A stretch of 64,000 nucleotides of DNA from Bufo bufo (GCF_905171765.1 NC_053391.1:108598644-108662643); one strand, 5' to 3'. Shown: positions 43,833 to 55,481, counted from the first letter of the stretch. The notes: generated by a model from the letters alone, not told the origin. Numbers and translations: made by a program.

Positions 43833-44459
43833 TTAAAGGGATCGTCCAGATCTATTGATGACATATTCTCAGGATAGGTAATCAGTATCTGATCGGTGGG
43901 GGCCTGACAACCGACATCCCTGCCAATCAGCTGGTTAAGGAGGAGGCAGTGCTCCATGCGAGCGCTGCTTCCTCTTCATTGTCGTCTCGCAAGTGCAGTG
44001 TAATAAAAGTACTCACTGCATTCAAGTGAATGGAGCCAGTGCGTGTACTTATACTACGTCTCTGCTCCAGAGGAGACAATGCATAGTGTAATGACCAGGA
44101 AGCACCGCCTTCTCTTCATACAGCTGATCGGCGGCGTGCCGGACCCCTGCCGATCAGATATTGATGAACTATCTTGATGATAGGTCATGAATAGTGTTGA
44201 GCGAACTTCTGTTTTAAGTTCGGCGTCTAAAGTTCGGCTTCCGGTTAGCAGAGAATTCCGATATGGATTCCGAATTCCGTTGTGGTCCGTGGTAGCGGAA
44301 TCAATAATTGGCTATTATTGATTCCGCTACCACGGACCACAACGGAATTCGGAATCCATATCGGCATTCTCCGCTAACCGGAAGCCGAACTTTAGACGCC
44401 GAACTTAAAACAGAAGTTCGCTCAACACTATTCATGAATATATATGGAAGGACAACCCC
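43833..44459. mobile_element. Foldback MITE-like repeat with nested hAT MITE
   Basis: It begins TTAAAGGGATCGTCCAGATC, shows GATGACATATTCTCAGGATAGG and its inverse later (GATGATAGGTCATGAA…), and ends near GACAACCCCTTT. Similar openings occur at 60905 (TTAAAGGGGTTCTCCAGG). It was split by the element at 44192-44430. Confidence 0.7.
44192..44430. mobile_element. Palindromic hAT MITE (239 bp)
   Basis: The ends are TAGTGTTGAGCGAACTTCTG and its inverse. The 8-bp flanks are GTCATGAA and TTCATGAA (7 of 8 match). It shares termini with the MITE at 33447-33631 but has a different, longer hairpin core (GGAATCAATAATTGGC centre). Confidence 0.9.
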
Positions 44460-45235
44460 TTTCACCCCTTCAGGACCAGGCCATTTTCCAATTTTTACTT
44501 ATGGCCTTCCCGGAGCCATAACTTTTATTATTTTCCATTCAAATAGCTATATGAGGGCTTTTTTTTTTTGTGTGAGACAAATAGTATTTTTTATTGGCAC
44601 CATCTACTTTTGAATTTGATATAGTATAAAGCTGTAAAATCCAGATGGGGTGTAATGTAAAAAATAAAATAAATCAATCTTTCACAGTGTAATTACAGTG
44701 ATACCACATTTGCAATTTTTTTTGTTTAATACTGAAAAAGATAATTTCAAAAAAATATATTCTTTTCTTTGCATTTCCATATTCTGATCCCCATTTCTGT
44801 TTTAGAATTCTGTCTACGTTGATGAATGATGAATGAAGGCTCATTTTTTGCGTTGTGATCTGTAGTTTTATAATTTATACCACTTTGGAGTGTGTGGGTG
44901 AGTGGGTTTTTGATCACTTTTTTCTTTTTCTTTTTTTATGAAGCAATGAAAAAAGTCAAATTGGCCATTTTGATTTTTTTTTCCCACTTATTCTGTCCAC
45001 CCTATGGGATACATATTTTATTAGTGATAGCTTTTTTTTTAAAGTGGGGGTACCAAAGATAATTTATATTTTTACTTTATATTTATTTTTATCTTTATTT
45101 TGGAGAAAGAGGGATGATTTAAATTTTAATATTTTAAAAAACCCTCCTTATTTAGAAGTCCTCCTAAGGGATCTGAATATGCGATCTTTAGATTGCTTAT
45201 CCCATAGAATGCTGTGAATTAACATTTGCAGTCTA
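44460..45235 (+). repeat. Old repeat, T-rich, TTAA-associated family
   Basis: It starts CACCCCTTCAGGACCAGGCCATTTTCC and includes CATAACTTTTATTATTTTCCATT, which also occurs, diverged, at 50090-50300. No coding capacity. The start resembles the ends of the piggyBac-like elements. Confidence 0.55.
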
Positions 45236-45560
45236 AGGGCTCATGCACACAAGCGTGTGTGCCCCGTTCCTGTATTGCGGACAGCAAACATCCCATTGAC
45301 TTGAATGGGTCTGCAATCTGCCGATACAGAGTGGTATGGAGCTGCGGCACGGATCAGAAGCCCAAGGAAGCAGTACAAAGTGCTTCCAAAGGATTTCTCT
45401 CCGTGCTTGTGCACCGCAAAAAAATAGAACATGTTCTATCTTTTTGTGGGGTGGAACGTATCTTGCGGATCGCAGACCCATTGACGTGAATGGGTCCATA
45501 TTTGCAAACTGCCTGCACTCAGCTGGTACCACTATATGTGGTGCAGCACTCTTGGGGAAA
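45236..45560. mobile_element. MITE remnant (GGGCTCATGCACACAAG end)
   Basis: The left end GGGCTCATGCACAC and internal inverted pieces (TTGACTTGAATGGGTC; ATAGAACATGTTCTATC) resemble the Harbinger-like MITEs here. The right end is eroded. Confidence 0.55.
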
Positions 45561-46264
45561 GCCACCTCAGATGCTGTGGTTACAAAAGACTATGGCATCG
45601 GTCTGCGATCGGCATTATGGTCAAAGACATTAGCCCTGGGCCTCTTTAAAACAGCAGAAACCCAGAACAGAATCTAAACAAACCTGTCTCAGCAAACTAC
45701 ACTTTACTGAAACCACTGCAGCTTTCTGGATTTCAGTTATCTCACCCATCTGAGGTATCTGGGTGAGATATACACACCTTCCACCACAGTAGATATCGAT
45801 AGATATAGAGATGTAAATAGATACAGTAAATGATGATGGATAGATATCTCTCCATCTTCACACACACACACACATCCTGTACACCTATGTACATATCCAC
45901 ACGCATGTATGTATTTTATACATATCACATTGTGGGAAAAGCTGTAACCTTTATTCAATGTTGGGAATGTAGGATTGCTATCATTATGTTGATTTCTCTA
46001 TGTAGTTATTTGACTGGAGGACTGATGAGATGACACCTGAGGGGCTGTAGTCCACTATGGCATCACAAGTAGGCAGAGAGGTCATGTGACCGCTCCTCTG
46101 GAGATGCATGCTGGGATTTTTACTTTCACTTTGTAGCTGCTCCGCCCACACAGCCTCTCATCAATGTGAGCATGCTATGCTGAATGCAGTAGAAAAATGA
46201 TATACGGGTATACACAGTATATCTCTCATGATACAAATACCTCTTGGCTTTAGTTATTGTCTGG
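45561..46264. other. Unassigned DNA with short GATA/CACA repeats
   Basis: It contains GATAGATAT-type repeats (about 45790-45850) and a CACACACACA run (about 45860-45875). No gene is supported. Confidence 0.45.
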
Positions 46265-48020
46265 GGCCCTTTAAATAAAATAACAGCAAACAGGTCAACA
46301 ATTAAAACAAGTGGAATGAGAGCCCTGCTCGCAAGAGCTTACTGAGGAGATGGGGTGAGACAAAAGGTAGAAGTGCTCGTTTTGTACAATCTTCCAGCCA
46401 TCGTAACACAATAGTGGAGTAGGTGTAAGGCTACATGAGCCGTCACCAGCCAATATAATCTAGTGCCTCTGGGTGCATGGAGTGTGGTGGATGCTGATAA
46501 ACCAGGTTCAGAGGAGTAATTCTGAAGGGTGAGGGGGCAGTGAATGGAGACGGGTTTAATCGGGGGAGAAATAGCACCTAAAACTGTATATGAAGGTGAA
46601 TAAACCTAACTATTTGGGGTAGGGCAGTCCTAAGAACTTGCGCAGCTCAAGAGAAGTCTTGGAGATGGGAGTGAGGTTCAGATTATGGTGGATGTTAGTC
46701 CTAAGTCATTGGCTGAACCGAGGGCACGAGTAGGATGGTAGACAGAGGTAAGGGGATGTAGGGGGGTGAGCTGTGAGCTTTGTGGGTGAGAATGAGGACT
46801 TTAAATTGAATCCTGTACTGTATGGGCAACCAGTGCAATGACTGGCACAGGGTGGGGCATCGGAGTGGCAGTTAGACAGATAGATGAGCCTGGCTGCTGC
46901 ATTAAGGATAGATTGGAGAGGGAAGAGTGGGGGGGGGGCAATTATTAAGACGGGAATGGATCAGGGAAACAATGCGAGTTTTTGATGTTTCCACAGTAAG
47001 AAAGGGGCGGATTCTAGAGATGTTTTTGAGGTGCAGGCGGCATGAGCGGGTAAGAGATTGAATATAGGGGATAAACGAAAGATCAATGTCAAACATTACA
47101 CCGAGACAGCGGGCGTGCTGCCTAGGCATGATGGTAGTGCCACACACCGAGATGGAAATTGAGATGGAAATATCAAGTTTAGGTAGGTTATTAGATGGAG
47201 AAAACACCAGTAGTTCAGTTTTTGAAATATTTCATTCCAGATAGAGAGGACATGATGTTAGAGACAGTCAATGTTGTTCTATAGTAGAGCAGGGGTGATA
47301 TCACTGGAAGAAGTATATAGTTGGGTGTCATCTTCATAGAAAGACCAAATCTGCTGATGGAGAGGGCCTAGGACTGAAGCCTGAGGAACCCCAACAGCAA
47401 GATAGAGAGGGAGGGAGGTAAAGCCAGCAAAACTGAAAGAGCGGCCAGGGAGATAGGAATAAAACCAAGAGAGAATGAGGTCAATAGATTGGAGCATGGT
47501 TAGGAGTAGGTTGGGGTGTACAGTGTTGAATGCTGCAGAGAGATCAAGGAGAATTAGTAAAGAGTAGTCACAGTTGCATTAAGCTGTCAGGAGGTCATTG
47601 GTCACTTTGGTGAGTGCAGTTTCTGTAGAATGTAGGGTGTGAAAACCAGATTGTAGCGGATCAAGGAGAAAGTTAGCGAAGAGATAGATGAGGCAAGAGT
47701 AGACCAGTCGTTCCAGGAGTTTAGAGATGAAGGGCAGATTAGAGACAGTTCTGTAGTTAGGTGCGCAGGACGGATCTAGATAAGGTTTTTTAAATAATGG
47801 GGATATGACAGAATGTTTGAAAGAAAATGGGAAGCTACCAGAAAAGAGAGAGAGAGAAGATTTTTGTTAGGTGAGTGGTGGTGACAGCTGGGGAGAAAGA
47901 CTGGAGGAGGTGTGAGGGAATAGGGTCTGTAGTGCAGGTGGTAGGGCGAGAAGAAGAGGAGCCTATAGAGTTCTTCTGTACTATATGATGTCTGATTTTC
48001 ATTTTTTACATCAGTCATGA
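46265..48020 (-). pseudogene. L2-like LINE reverse transcriptase remnant
   Basis: Minus-strand translation, in several frames, gives reverse transcriptase pieces in order. They are HFLSNILSYPHYLKN, TVSNLPFISKLLERL-like sequence, FHTLHSTETALTKVTNDLL, a [11 protein letters not shown] box, [18 protein letters not shown] and [13 protein letters not shown] (the catalytic Y-A-D-D box, altered). FSPSNNLPKLDI, RCLGVMFDIDLSF and LKNISRIRPFL follow. The 3' end has TAAGCTCTTGCGAGCAGGGC, the tail typical of L2-like elements. Many stops make it ancient and dead. Confidence 0.85.
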
Positions 48021-49479
48021 GATCACCCGTTTAAATAATAAAAATACTTTAGAGGAATCCTAATATTTGAATGCAAACCTATTTACTTAAATGGGAACAG
48101 CGTAGTAGTATCCAACTCCATCCGCTACACACCATGGAAGGAACCGTGTGGTTCCAGTGAGTATTTCCAGCACTGGAGCTAGTGTGGAACCACTGACTGG
48201 TGGTGGGTGCTGGGAGTCAGGTCCCCGCTGATGTGATACTGATGACCTACTCTAAGGATATCATTTCAATATAAAAATCCCAGAGAGGGTGATTAACATG
48301 TGGCTGATATTTCTGTGTCTGTCCTCCAGTTGTTATATTCTGCACATTTTTTAACCACACAAAAAAATAAAAAGCTGAATAACCAAACTGGTTTTATTCC
48401 ATATTAAAGCATGAAGAAACAGCTCATGCTGTAAGCATCTCCTGAGGCGGCTGTGACCTCTGCGGTCATCTTCTGAGTCGACATTAGGTAATGCAGACCA
48501 CTGGGACAAGGATAAAAGGCAGCAGACGATGTGTCATTGAGTAAAGGGGAAAGAAATAGCATGTCATCATTTTCATGCCACTGAAAAAACAACAATTGTT
48601 AGACTGTCTCCTTTTTTGAACACATGAATAAACCAAAATAATGCAAATTAATTGAGAGTGGTTACATTTTATGGTTAATTTAAATATTTAATGTTCTTGA
48701 TTGAAATATTTTTCAATAAATATTTTTGAATAAATATTGCTGTTACATACTTGTGGTGGCGCCCCCTAGTGTTCCTTTCATTTCCTCTCAGGGCGTTCAC
48801 GTAATGTACGGTACTCAGTGACGATGAGAAGACGCTGATTCTTATTGGCTGGTGATTGAAGATCCAGGTGATTAGATTGAGCTCCTCAGCATGGTGACCA
48901 CCAGCATGGGATACATTAGGTGGACATTCTGAGGGGAACACCAGGGGAGCCATAACAAGTATATAACAGCGATATCTAGACAAAATAGAGGATTTTTGTG
49001 ATGATTCAAACTGAAACCTTATGTTGAAAATATTTAATTGTGAGACAACCAATTGCACCGTTACATCGATATAGTTAATTTGTCAACACTGATACAGAAC
49101 TTAAACAAAAAATATAGAAGTGGTTAAGGAAATTATGAGGTACAAGATGGAGACCCTCTGATCAGGACCCTTACCTTTTAGCCAGATTGGACAGTGAGTA
49201 CAACAAGGAATTCTCACTCTGGAGGACACAGTACAACTGCAGTACACAGACCACACATTAATTAAATGGGGAACCATGTAATGCTTTCCATCTCCATTGA
49301 TGGTGCTAGAAGGAAATTAGGCACTTGCCGGTCACTGGGGGTTTTAGAAGTGAGACGTCCCGTAGATCAGCCTGCCATTCAGGGAACCTTCTAAAGAAAA
49401 GGTATTGTCCAAAGCAGCCAATTCATTGAAGGATCTTAGTACCTTGATAGCTAAGCAGAAATTATTAATAATCTCTCTC
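48021..49479. other. Unassigned sequence
   Basis: Mixed DNA without a recognised element. The longest frame (48675-49058, minus) lacks any domain and has AT-driven codons. It may contain non-repetitive host DNA. Confidence 0.4.
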
Positions 49480-49482
49480 TTA

Positions 49483-49796
49483 GGGCTTGTTCAAACGACC
49501 GTATATTTTTTCAGTTCCGTTTTTTGCGGACAGTATGCGGAACCATTCACTTCAATGGGTCCGCAAAAAAACAATGTACTCTGTGAGCGTTCCGTTTTCA
49601 TATGTCCGTATTTCCGTTTCGCAAAAAAATAGAACATTTCCTATTATTGTCCACATTACAGACAAGGATAGTACTGTTCTATGAAGGGCCAGCTGTTCTG
49701 TTCCGCAAAATACGGAATGCACACGGATGTCATCCTTATTTTTTGCGGATCCATTTTTGCGGACTGCAAAATACATACGGTCATGTGAACAAGCCC
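49483..49796. mobile_element. Harbinger-like MITE (314 bp)
   Basis: The ends are GGGCTTGTTCA(A)ACGACCGTAT and its inverse, flanked by TTA at 49480-49482 and 49797-49799. The arms contain TTTTGCGGA and CCGTTT words like the MITE at 28036-28516. Confidence 0.88.
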
Positions 49797-50087
49797 TTAG
49801 CTTGAGATGGCTCCTTAAAAATGCAATATCTCTTCTAGGGCCCCAGTGGGGACGGAATAAAATAAATGTCATGCAATATATGAGTACTGATAATATGGAA
49901 CCACTGAAGAGTGGCAGAACAATCGATATGGACCACTGAAGTCTTGCCTAGTAGGATTTTAAAAATACTGTACATGTTGTTACTTTTTTTATGTGGGCTT
50001 TCTCTGTGCACTTTGTTTTTTAGGGATAGACCAAAATGTAATGATAGACTTTTCTCTTTTAGGAACATTTAATTTTCAGAAAATGTA

Positions 50088-50504
50088 AAACCTAACCCCG
50101 TAAGGACACATCAATTTTCCTTTTTTTTTTTTTTCATATTCATGTTTTGAAAGGCTCCCTGCCTTCCTGGAAACCATAACTTTTTATTTTTTCCATTTAC
50201 ATAGTAATATAAGTGTATAAGGGTTTCTTTTTGGGGGGACAAGTTGTATTTTTTAATGGAGCCATTTTATATTGCATACAATGTAGTGAGAAGATTTAGA
50301 AAAAAATTCCAAATGGGTTGGAATTGGAAAAAAAATTCAATTTCACCACAGTTTTAGGCGGTAAAACTGACTTCTTAACTTCATTCTCTGGGTCAGTATG
50401 GTTAGAGTGATAGCACATTTATATATGCTTCCTTGTGTTTTAACCCCTTAAGGCCGTGCTAATTATTATTATTTTTTTTTGTTTTCGTTTTACTCCCTGC
50501 TTTT
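50088..50504 (+). repeat. Old TTAA-family repeat fragment
   Basis: It opens CTAACCCCGTAAGGACACATC and contains CCATAACTTTTTATTTTTTCCATT, related to 44460-44560. It ends near AACCCCTTAAGGCCGTG before the Penelope-derived fragment. Confidence 0.55.
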
Positions 50505-50580
50505 CCAATATTTGCAAATATTTAATTTCCTTATAAACCTATGGACATCCAGGTAAGTTTCAAATTTATTCCCTCTATAT
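50505..50580 (-). repeat. 76-bp perfect inverted fragment of the Penelope-like element
   Basis: The reverse complement is identical, base for base, to 52576-52651 inside the Penelope-like element. On one side it adjoins DIRS-type pol-start sequence (from 50581), on the other a T-rich stretch. No second Penelope end is nearby. Confidence 0.95.
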
Positions 50581-51487
50581 TCCTGGACTATAGCATTCAG
50601 TTTTAAAAGTTTCTGTAAGTCCAGACATAACTGATTTTGTTGCACCACCAATTGGAATCGTGTGATTAGGAACCTTCGCGGAGAAGGACCGCGAAATTCT
50701 AACTTTACACCTTCTCGGACGGAATTGAGGATCCACTGATTTTGGGTAACCCGAGTCCAGGATTCCCAAAAAAAGAGGAGACTGGCCTGATGTCATTGTT
50801 TGCCTGAGCCAGGGGTTGGGTTGAAGAGGAAACCCCTACCTTTCCCTCCTTTAGGGTAGCTCCATCTACCTGTTTTACCTTTCCCTCTCTCTGAGGTTGT
50901 AAACTGCTTAGAGGTTTTACGAAAGGGCTGTGGCTTTTTTACTTTTTCTTCCGGGATACCTTCTTTTTGTCCGCTGCACTTTCCAGAATGGAATCGAGGA
51001 CCTGACCAAAAAGGTATGCTCCGGTAAAGGGGATTGCACATAATTTATTTTTAGAGGCAATGACTCCCGTCCAGGATTTTAGCCAGAGGGCTCGTCTTGC
51101 CGTATTTGTAAGAGCGTCATTTTTAGCTGCGAATCGAATAGATTCCGCAGAGGCATCTGCCATGAAGGACGCTGCAAACTTTAATAAGGGTAAGGATTCT
51201 AATATTTCCTCCCTGGATGTCTTCATCTTGAGATGATTTTCAAGTTGCTCTAGCCATAAACACATGGCGCGGACTACCGAGGTTGCTGCAATATTAGTAT
51301 TAATAGTCACTGCAGAAGATTCCCAGGCTTTCTTCAGAAGTCCATCCATCTTTCGATCCATAGGGTCTTTAAACTGTGAGGAATCCTCGAACGGTATGGA
51401 CGTCTTCTTCACAACCTTGGCCACCTGAATGTCGACCTTCGGAATCTCATCCCAAAGTTTCGTTTCTTCAGGGTTGAAGACCAGCCT
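50581..51487 (-). pseudogene. DIRS-type gag, C-terminal half, and start of pol
   Basis: From the target duplication the minus strand reads LVFNPEETKLWDEIPKVD, then TARRALWLKSWTG and AYLFGQVLDSIL. This matches the DIRS1 Gag-like region from which the LAP2-alpha C-terminal domain is thought to derive. A frameshift near 50945-50990 moves the frame to a basic, glycine-rich tail (RGKGKTGRWSYPKGGKGRGF). Past it, TRVTQNQWILNSVREG and RRFLITRFQLV correspond to the start of the DIRS reverse transcriptase reading frame before it stops at 50581. The N-terminal half is at 55482-56074, across the Penelope insertion. Confidence 0.8.
51474..51487. repeat. 14-bp target duplication, left
   Basis: TTGAAGACCAGCCT, identical to 55482-55495. 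It brackets the Penelope-like element. Confidence 0.95.
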
Positions 51488-51575
51488 AAGTAACAAAGCA
51501 AGATATTGGGTGTGGACTAATGGATAAAAAGCTGCGGTGCCCTTAATGGGGTAGGTTCAAACTCCTTAGTGCAAA

Positions 51576-51950
51576 ATAAAACAAGATACAGGTACCGCGC
51601 TATATCGAAAGCAATATATGGAAATGTTAGTTACTTAAAACCATAAAGACAAGAAGCCAAGTTCATAATCTGCTACAAAGTGGATATCACAAGTCCATAT
51701 TACGTCTGTACGTAGACGGATGTCACAAGTCTGTATTCAACCTGTGGATTTTCAGCAACCCTTTGCTTTGCTATGCATATACAAAGACAGCTGCCTCGCG
51801 TCTAATATTCCACATGCGATGGACCTGTTATCCGCCTCCAACATGTAGTCAGATCTCGCTTTGAGGTACCAACCGCTTGCTCCAAACCGGTCTGGATTAC
51901 CTTTATAAAGGACACAAACAGATGGTGCAATACCCTCAAGATTTAGAGGT
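51576..51950 (+). repeat. Penelope-like terminal arm, left (inverted relative to right arm)
   Basis: From ATAAAACAAGATAC to CAAGATTTAGAGGT. The reverse complement matches 55106-55480 over the same 375 bp with only scattered differences (for example GTACGTAGACGG against CCGTCTATGTAC). Confidence 0.92.
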
Positions 51951-52496
51951 TGGGGTCAAGAACAATTTTGTGACTATAGACCTAGGTGGAATGGTTATCG
52001 CAAAAACCAGGGATACTATAGACACGATGGGAATTACCAACATAATGCTCACAATTATCGTGGGCATTATAACCAATACCAACATGGCCCCCGGGATTAC
52101 TCCAATTCAGGAAGGCCCAGACAACAATACCGTCCTTATTATAATAACAGAGGTGGAGAGGTATATGCACAAGAGCGTAATGATTATAATCATACTAGGG
52201 GAACAGACCATAGACAAGGGGGGAGACGTCTCCCTAGAGAGAATAGGCAGACTGATAATCATAGTCCAATAATAAGAAAAGTTAATGAAAATGAAGATGT
52301 AATACATGTTAAAGAAGGGAGAGGAAATAATGTCCATGAAGAAAATTTTCCCCACAAAATGATAAAAGGGAAAATACCGCAATCACCACAAATGATGGAA
52401 GGGACACCAAGAAAGAAAAAAAGAGAGGTAGGGGAAGAAGGGGAGGAAAAAGACACAATAAGTCCAGAAGCGAAGAAAGGCAGAGGGATCCCATAG
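51930..52496 (+). pseudogene. Penelope-like N-terminal region
   Basis: In the frame reading GYYRHDGNYQHNAHNYRG, this is a Tyr/Asn/His/Arg-rich hydrophilic stretch followed by charged KKKREVGEEGEEKD. It ends at a stop (GRGIP then TAG). The reverse transcriptase continues from here in another frame (IYNLSTHILTTDELSVL), so a frameshift lies near 52470-52500. Basic N-terminal extensions of this type precede the RT in Penelope-like proteins. Another frame over the same DNA (51877-52272) is open but compositionally unlikely. Confidence 0.7.
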
Positions 52497-54236
52497 GTAT
52501 ATATAACCTAAGCACACATATTTTAACTACTGATGAACTATCAGTGCTCAATAAGGGCCTCAAATTCACACCTATATATAGAGGGAATAAATTTGAAACT
52601 TACCTGGATGTCCATAGGTTTATAAGGAAATTAAATATTTGCAAATATTGGGGAAAAAAAACGATAAAAACTCCTAATGCGCAAGACACCAGAATATACA
52701 CGCATTTGAGAAACAAATCTACCTTTTTCCCAGAGAATAAAGAAAATGAGTGTATAGAAGCTTTCAAACGTGGGGTATTAAAAGGACTAGAACATTTGGA
52801 TATAGGGGGCTCATAAAAGAATAATTTAACCAAAAAAGAAAAGGAAGCCTTAAAAATCTTGGAAAAAAATGAAAAAATAATTATTAAACCGGCAGATAAG
52901 GGTGGGGGTGTAGTTGTTCTGAATCAAGACGACTATAACACCGAAATGCAGAGAATCCTCAGCGATATGACTACATACAAAAAATTGAAAAAGGATCCCA
53001 TTACTGAATACAAAAAAACACTTAAAACATTGCTAGATAGGGGACTGACGCAAAAAGTGTTGAATGATAAAGAGTATCAATATTTAAATAATATGTATCC
53101 AAAGACTCCGACCATATATTATTTACCTAAGATACATAAGAATGCGGAACGCCCCCCTGGGAGACCCATAGTCTCAGGGATTGATTCGATAACTAGTCGT
53201 GTATCAGAATATATAGATATCTTTTTACAAAAATGTGACTACCACACCGTCTTATCTACGGGATACAGGGCATATTCTGGAGGTTTTGAAAAAAGTAAAT
53301 AATATTCCTGAAAATGCCTTCCTGATGACTCTAGATGTTACCTCATTATATACCATCATACCAAATGATATAGGTATGGAGGCGATAAGATTTTATTTGA
53401 ACAGAGATGATCAAATGTGTGAAGAACAAAGAATCTTTATCCTGGACTGTATACAGTATTGTCTGGGGCATAACTATTTTTGGTATGATGAGAGCTACTT
53501 TTTGCAGGTGTCTGGTGTGGCGATGGGTGCGAAATTCGCACCCAGTTTCGCCAATTTATTCATGTCCTATTGGGAACATTTGCATATTGATCCGATCATT
53601 AAGGAAGAGATGGAGGGCGGTAGTCTCCAACTTTGGAGAAGGTACATAGACGACTGCATTGGTATCTGGTATGGGACGGAGATAGGGTTAATGGGATTTA
53701 TATCCCGAATTAATTCAAACAAGTGGAATATTTACTTTACCCAGGATGTGAGCAGAAATATCATACACTTCTTAGATCTTGAGATCAGGGTAGATGAGAG
53801 AAAGATAAAAACTGTCACTTATTTCAAACCTACTGACCGTAATGGATATATTGAAAGAAGTAGCTGTCATCATGAACCGTGGATCTGCAATGTGCCGAAG
53901 GGACAATTGAAACGTATAAAAAGAAATTGCACCAACATTGAGGATTATGAGAAACAAAGCGACATTATAGTGAATAGATTTGTAGATAAGGGATATAAAA
54001 AGGAAGTTTTACAAAACCAGAAGGAGGAAATTAAGCTAGAAAACCTAGGTACTAAAGAGAAGATGTCTGAAGAAAATAGAACACAAAATAAAGAAAAATA
54101 TAAATTTGCCATTTCAACCACCTATTCCATTAATTGCCCCCAAATTAAAAGAATAATCCAAAAAAATTGGAATGTTCTGTTGAATGATCCAGTCATAGGA
54201 GAGCTCATCCCCCAAAAAAACGCCTTTTATATTTAG
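52497..54236 (+). pseudogene. Penelope-like reverse transcriptase
   Basis: The order is LSVLNKGLKFTP and ETYLDVHRFIRKL (52540-52640), an in-frame stop at 52814-52816, KPADKGGGVVVLNQDDY (about 52890), TIYYLPKIHKN (about 53115) and PGRPIVSGI. A frameshift near 53245-53260 follows, then LMTLDVTSLYT (first catalytic Asp), GVAMGAKFAPSFANLFM and WRRYIDDCIGIW (YIDD catalytic box), HFLDLEI and PTDRNGY. The end near 54236 is another frameshift, since FRRAPTVRN continues in the endonuclease frame. The enzyme resembles the telomerase-related Penelope RTs. It is inactive here but all RT core boxes are recognisable. Confidence 0.92.
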
Positions 54237-54624
54237 AAGAGCCCCCACTGTCAGAAACCGCATTGTGCATAGTTATGTGAAAGAGTCTTCAGATACACCC
54301 AAATTGCGCAATGGCTTCACTTGGTGCGGCTTCTGTCCATGTTGCAGAAACCGCTCAAGAGAGGATAAAAAAATGAGTAAAAAAGAAGATATTGTGTCTA
54401 CCTCCAAATCTATCTCAAAAAAAGTCTGTGGAAATATCTCATGTGAGTCGATGGGAGTTATCTATATGCTGGAGTGTCCGTGTGGTCTCCAGTATATTGG
54501 GAGAACACTGAGGAAACTAAAAGTCCGAGTTGCCGAACATATTAAAAATATTAGAAAGGGACTCGAGACCCATAGTGTCTCTGCACATTATAAAAAGTAC
54601 CATCAAAAAGATCCCGTTGTGTAG
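54227..54624 (+). pseudogene. Penelope-like GIY-YIG endonuclease domain
   Basis: It opens with FRRAPTVRNRIVHSYVK, then a Cys cluster WCGFCPCCRNR, then the GIY-YIG core: GVIYMLECPCGLQYIGRT (about 54450-54510) with the downstream Arg (LKVRVAEHI) and a VSAHY segment. It ends at TAG 54622-54624. This nuclease makes the target nick for Penelope elements. The frame within the domain is intact, though disconnected from the RT frame. The family usually ends soon after this point, so the domain seems complete or nearly so. Confidence 0.92.
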
Positions 54625-55015
54625 CGAGGAGGTAATCCCGCTACACAGATTAATAAAAGGGAGGCTCAATGGATTTATGAAATGAATACATTGCAGCCAC
54701 ATGGACATAACATTGAATGGGACATTAAATCGGTCTGCATGGTCTGATCTCTTAGAATATAATACATTATATGTTTTATTTGTAAGCAAGTTTTGAGAAT
54801 ATTTAATACTATTTTATATTGATTGTATTTTATTGTTATTCTGTAATATGTTGTATGCAAGCTACTAGAGCTAATTTTTAGTAATTTTTAGTATTTATAT
54901 TTAAGGTACACTTTTATAATGTTTAAACACATTGCCGGACAAACGGAAGTCCGTACTTGTTCCGGGGTTAAGGATTGCTATATACCTGTGTACCTTTAGC
55001 GGCGTTTGCACCGCA

Positions 55016-55052
55016 GCCCCTGACAAAGCTAAGTGCGAAACCCGGGTCGGGC
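55016..55052 (+). ncRNA. Hammerhead-ribozyme-like motif with altered G8
   Basis: GCCC (55016-55019), then CTGACAA (55020-55026), a short GC stem with loop TAAGT, then GAAA (55037-55040), CCCGGGT, C and GGGC (55049-55052). GCCC and GGGC can pair as helix I. ACCCGGGT is self-complementary, as in minimal hammerheads that act as dimers. The core should read CTGANGA, and the G8 position (55025) is A here, so cleavage after 55048 is probably lost. Hammerheads are known from Penelope-like elements. No folding calculation was run. Confidence 0.6.
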
Positions 55053-55105
55053 ATTTTATACGCATGTGAAAACTGTGCATTTTGTAAGTAGAATAAAACT
55101 TTCTT

Positions 55106-55480
55106 ACCTCTAAATCTTGAGGGTATTGCACCATCTGTTTGTGTCCTTTATAAAGGTAATCCAGACCGGTTTGGAGCAAGCGGTTGGTACCTCAAAGCGA
55201 GATCTGACTACATGTTGGAGGCGGATAACAGGTCCATCGCATGTGGAATATTAGACGCGAGGCAGCTGTCTTTGTATATGCATAGCAAAGCAAAGGGTTG
55301 CTGAAAATCCACGTGTTGAATACAGACTTGTGACATCCGTCTATGTACAGACGTAATATGGACTTGTGATATCCACTTTGTAGCAGATTATGAACTTGGC
55401 TTCTTGTCTTTATGGTTTTAAGTAACTAACATTTCCATATATTGCTTTAGATATAGCGCGGTACCCGTATCTTGTTTTAT
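55106..55480 (-). repeat. Penelope-like terminal arm, right
   Basis: Inverse copy of 51576-51950, ending GTATCTTGTTTTAT directly before the target duplication (one extra A at 55481). Confidence 0.92.
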
Positions 55481-55481
55481 A

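Larger units (their letters stand above)
51488..55481 (+). mobile_element. Penelope-like retroelement (3994 bp) inserted in DIRS gag
   Basis: Bracketed by the 14-bp duplication TTGAAGACCAGCCT. It has two inverted 375-bp arms (51576-51950 and 55106-55480), with 88 bp outside the left arm. The coding part between them has, in order, a basic N-terminal region, reverse transcriptase and GIY-YIG endonuclease, the Penelope arrangement. A hammerhead-like motif lies just before the right arm. Several frameshifts and one stop make this copy dead. Near-perfect arms imply fairly recent insertion. Confidence 0.93.

Noticed and set aside
48675..49058. 127-codon minus-strand frame as a host gene
   Set aside because: It has no recognisable domain, no splice context and AT-driven residue use.
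51877..52272. 131-codon frame at the Penelope 5' side
   Set aside because: It has an Ile/Thr-rich biased composition. The neighbouring frame has the Tyr/Asn/Arg-rich sequence expected before the RT.
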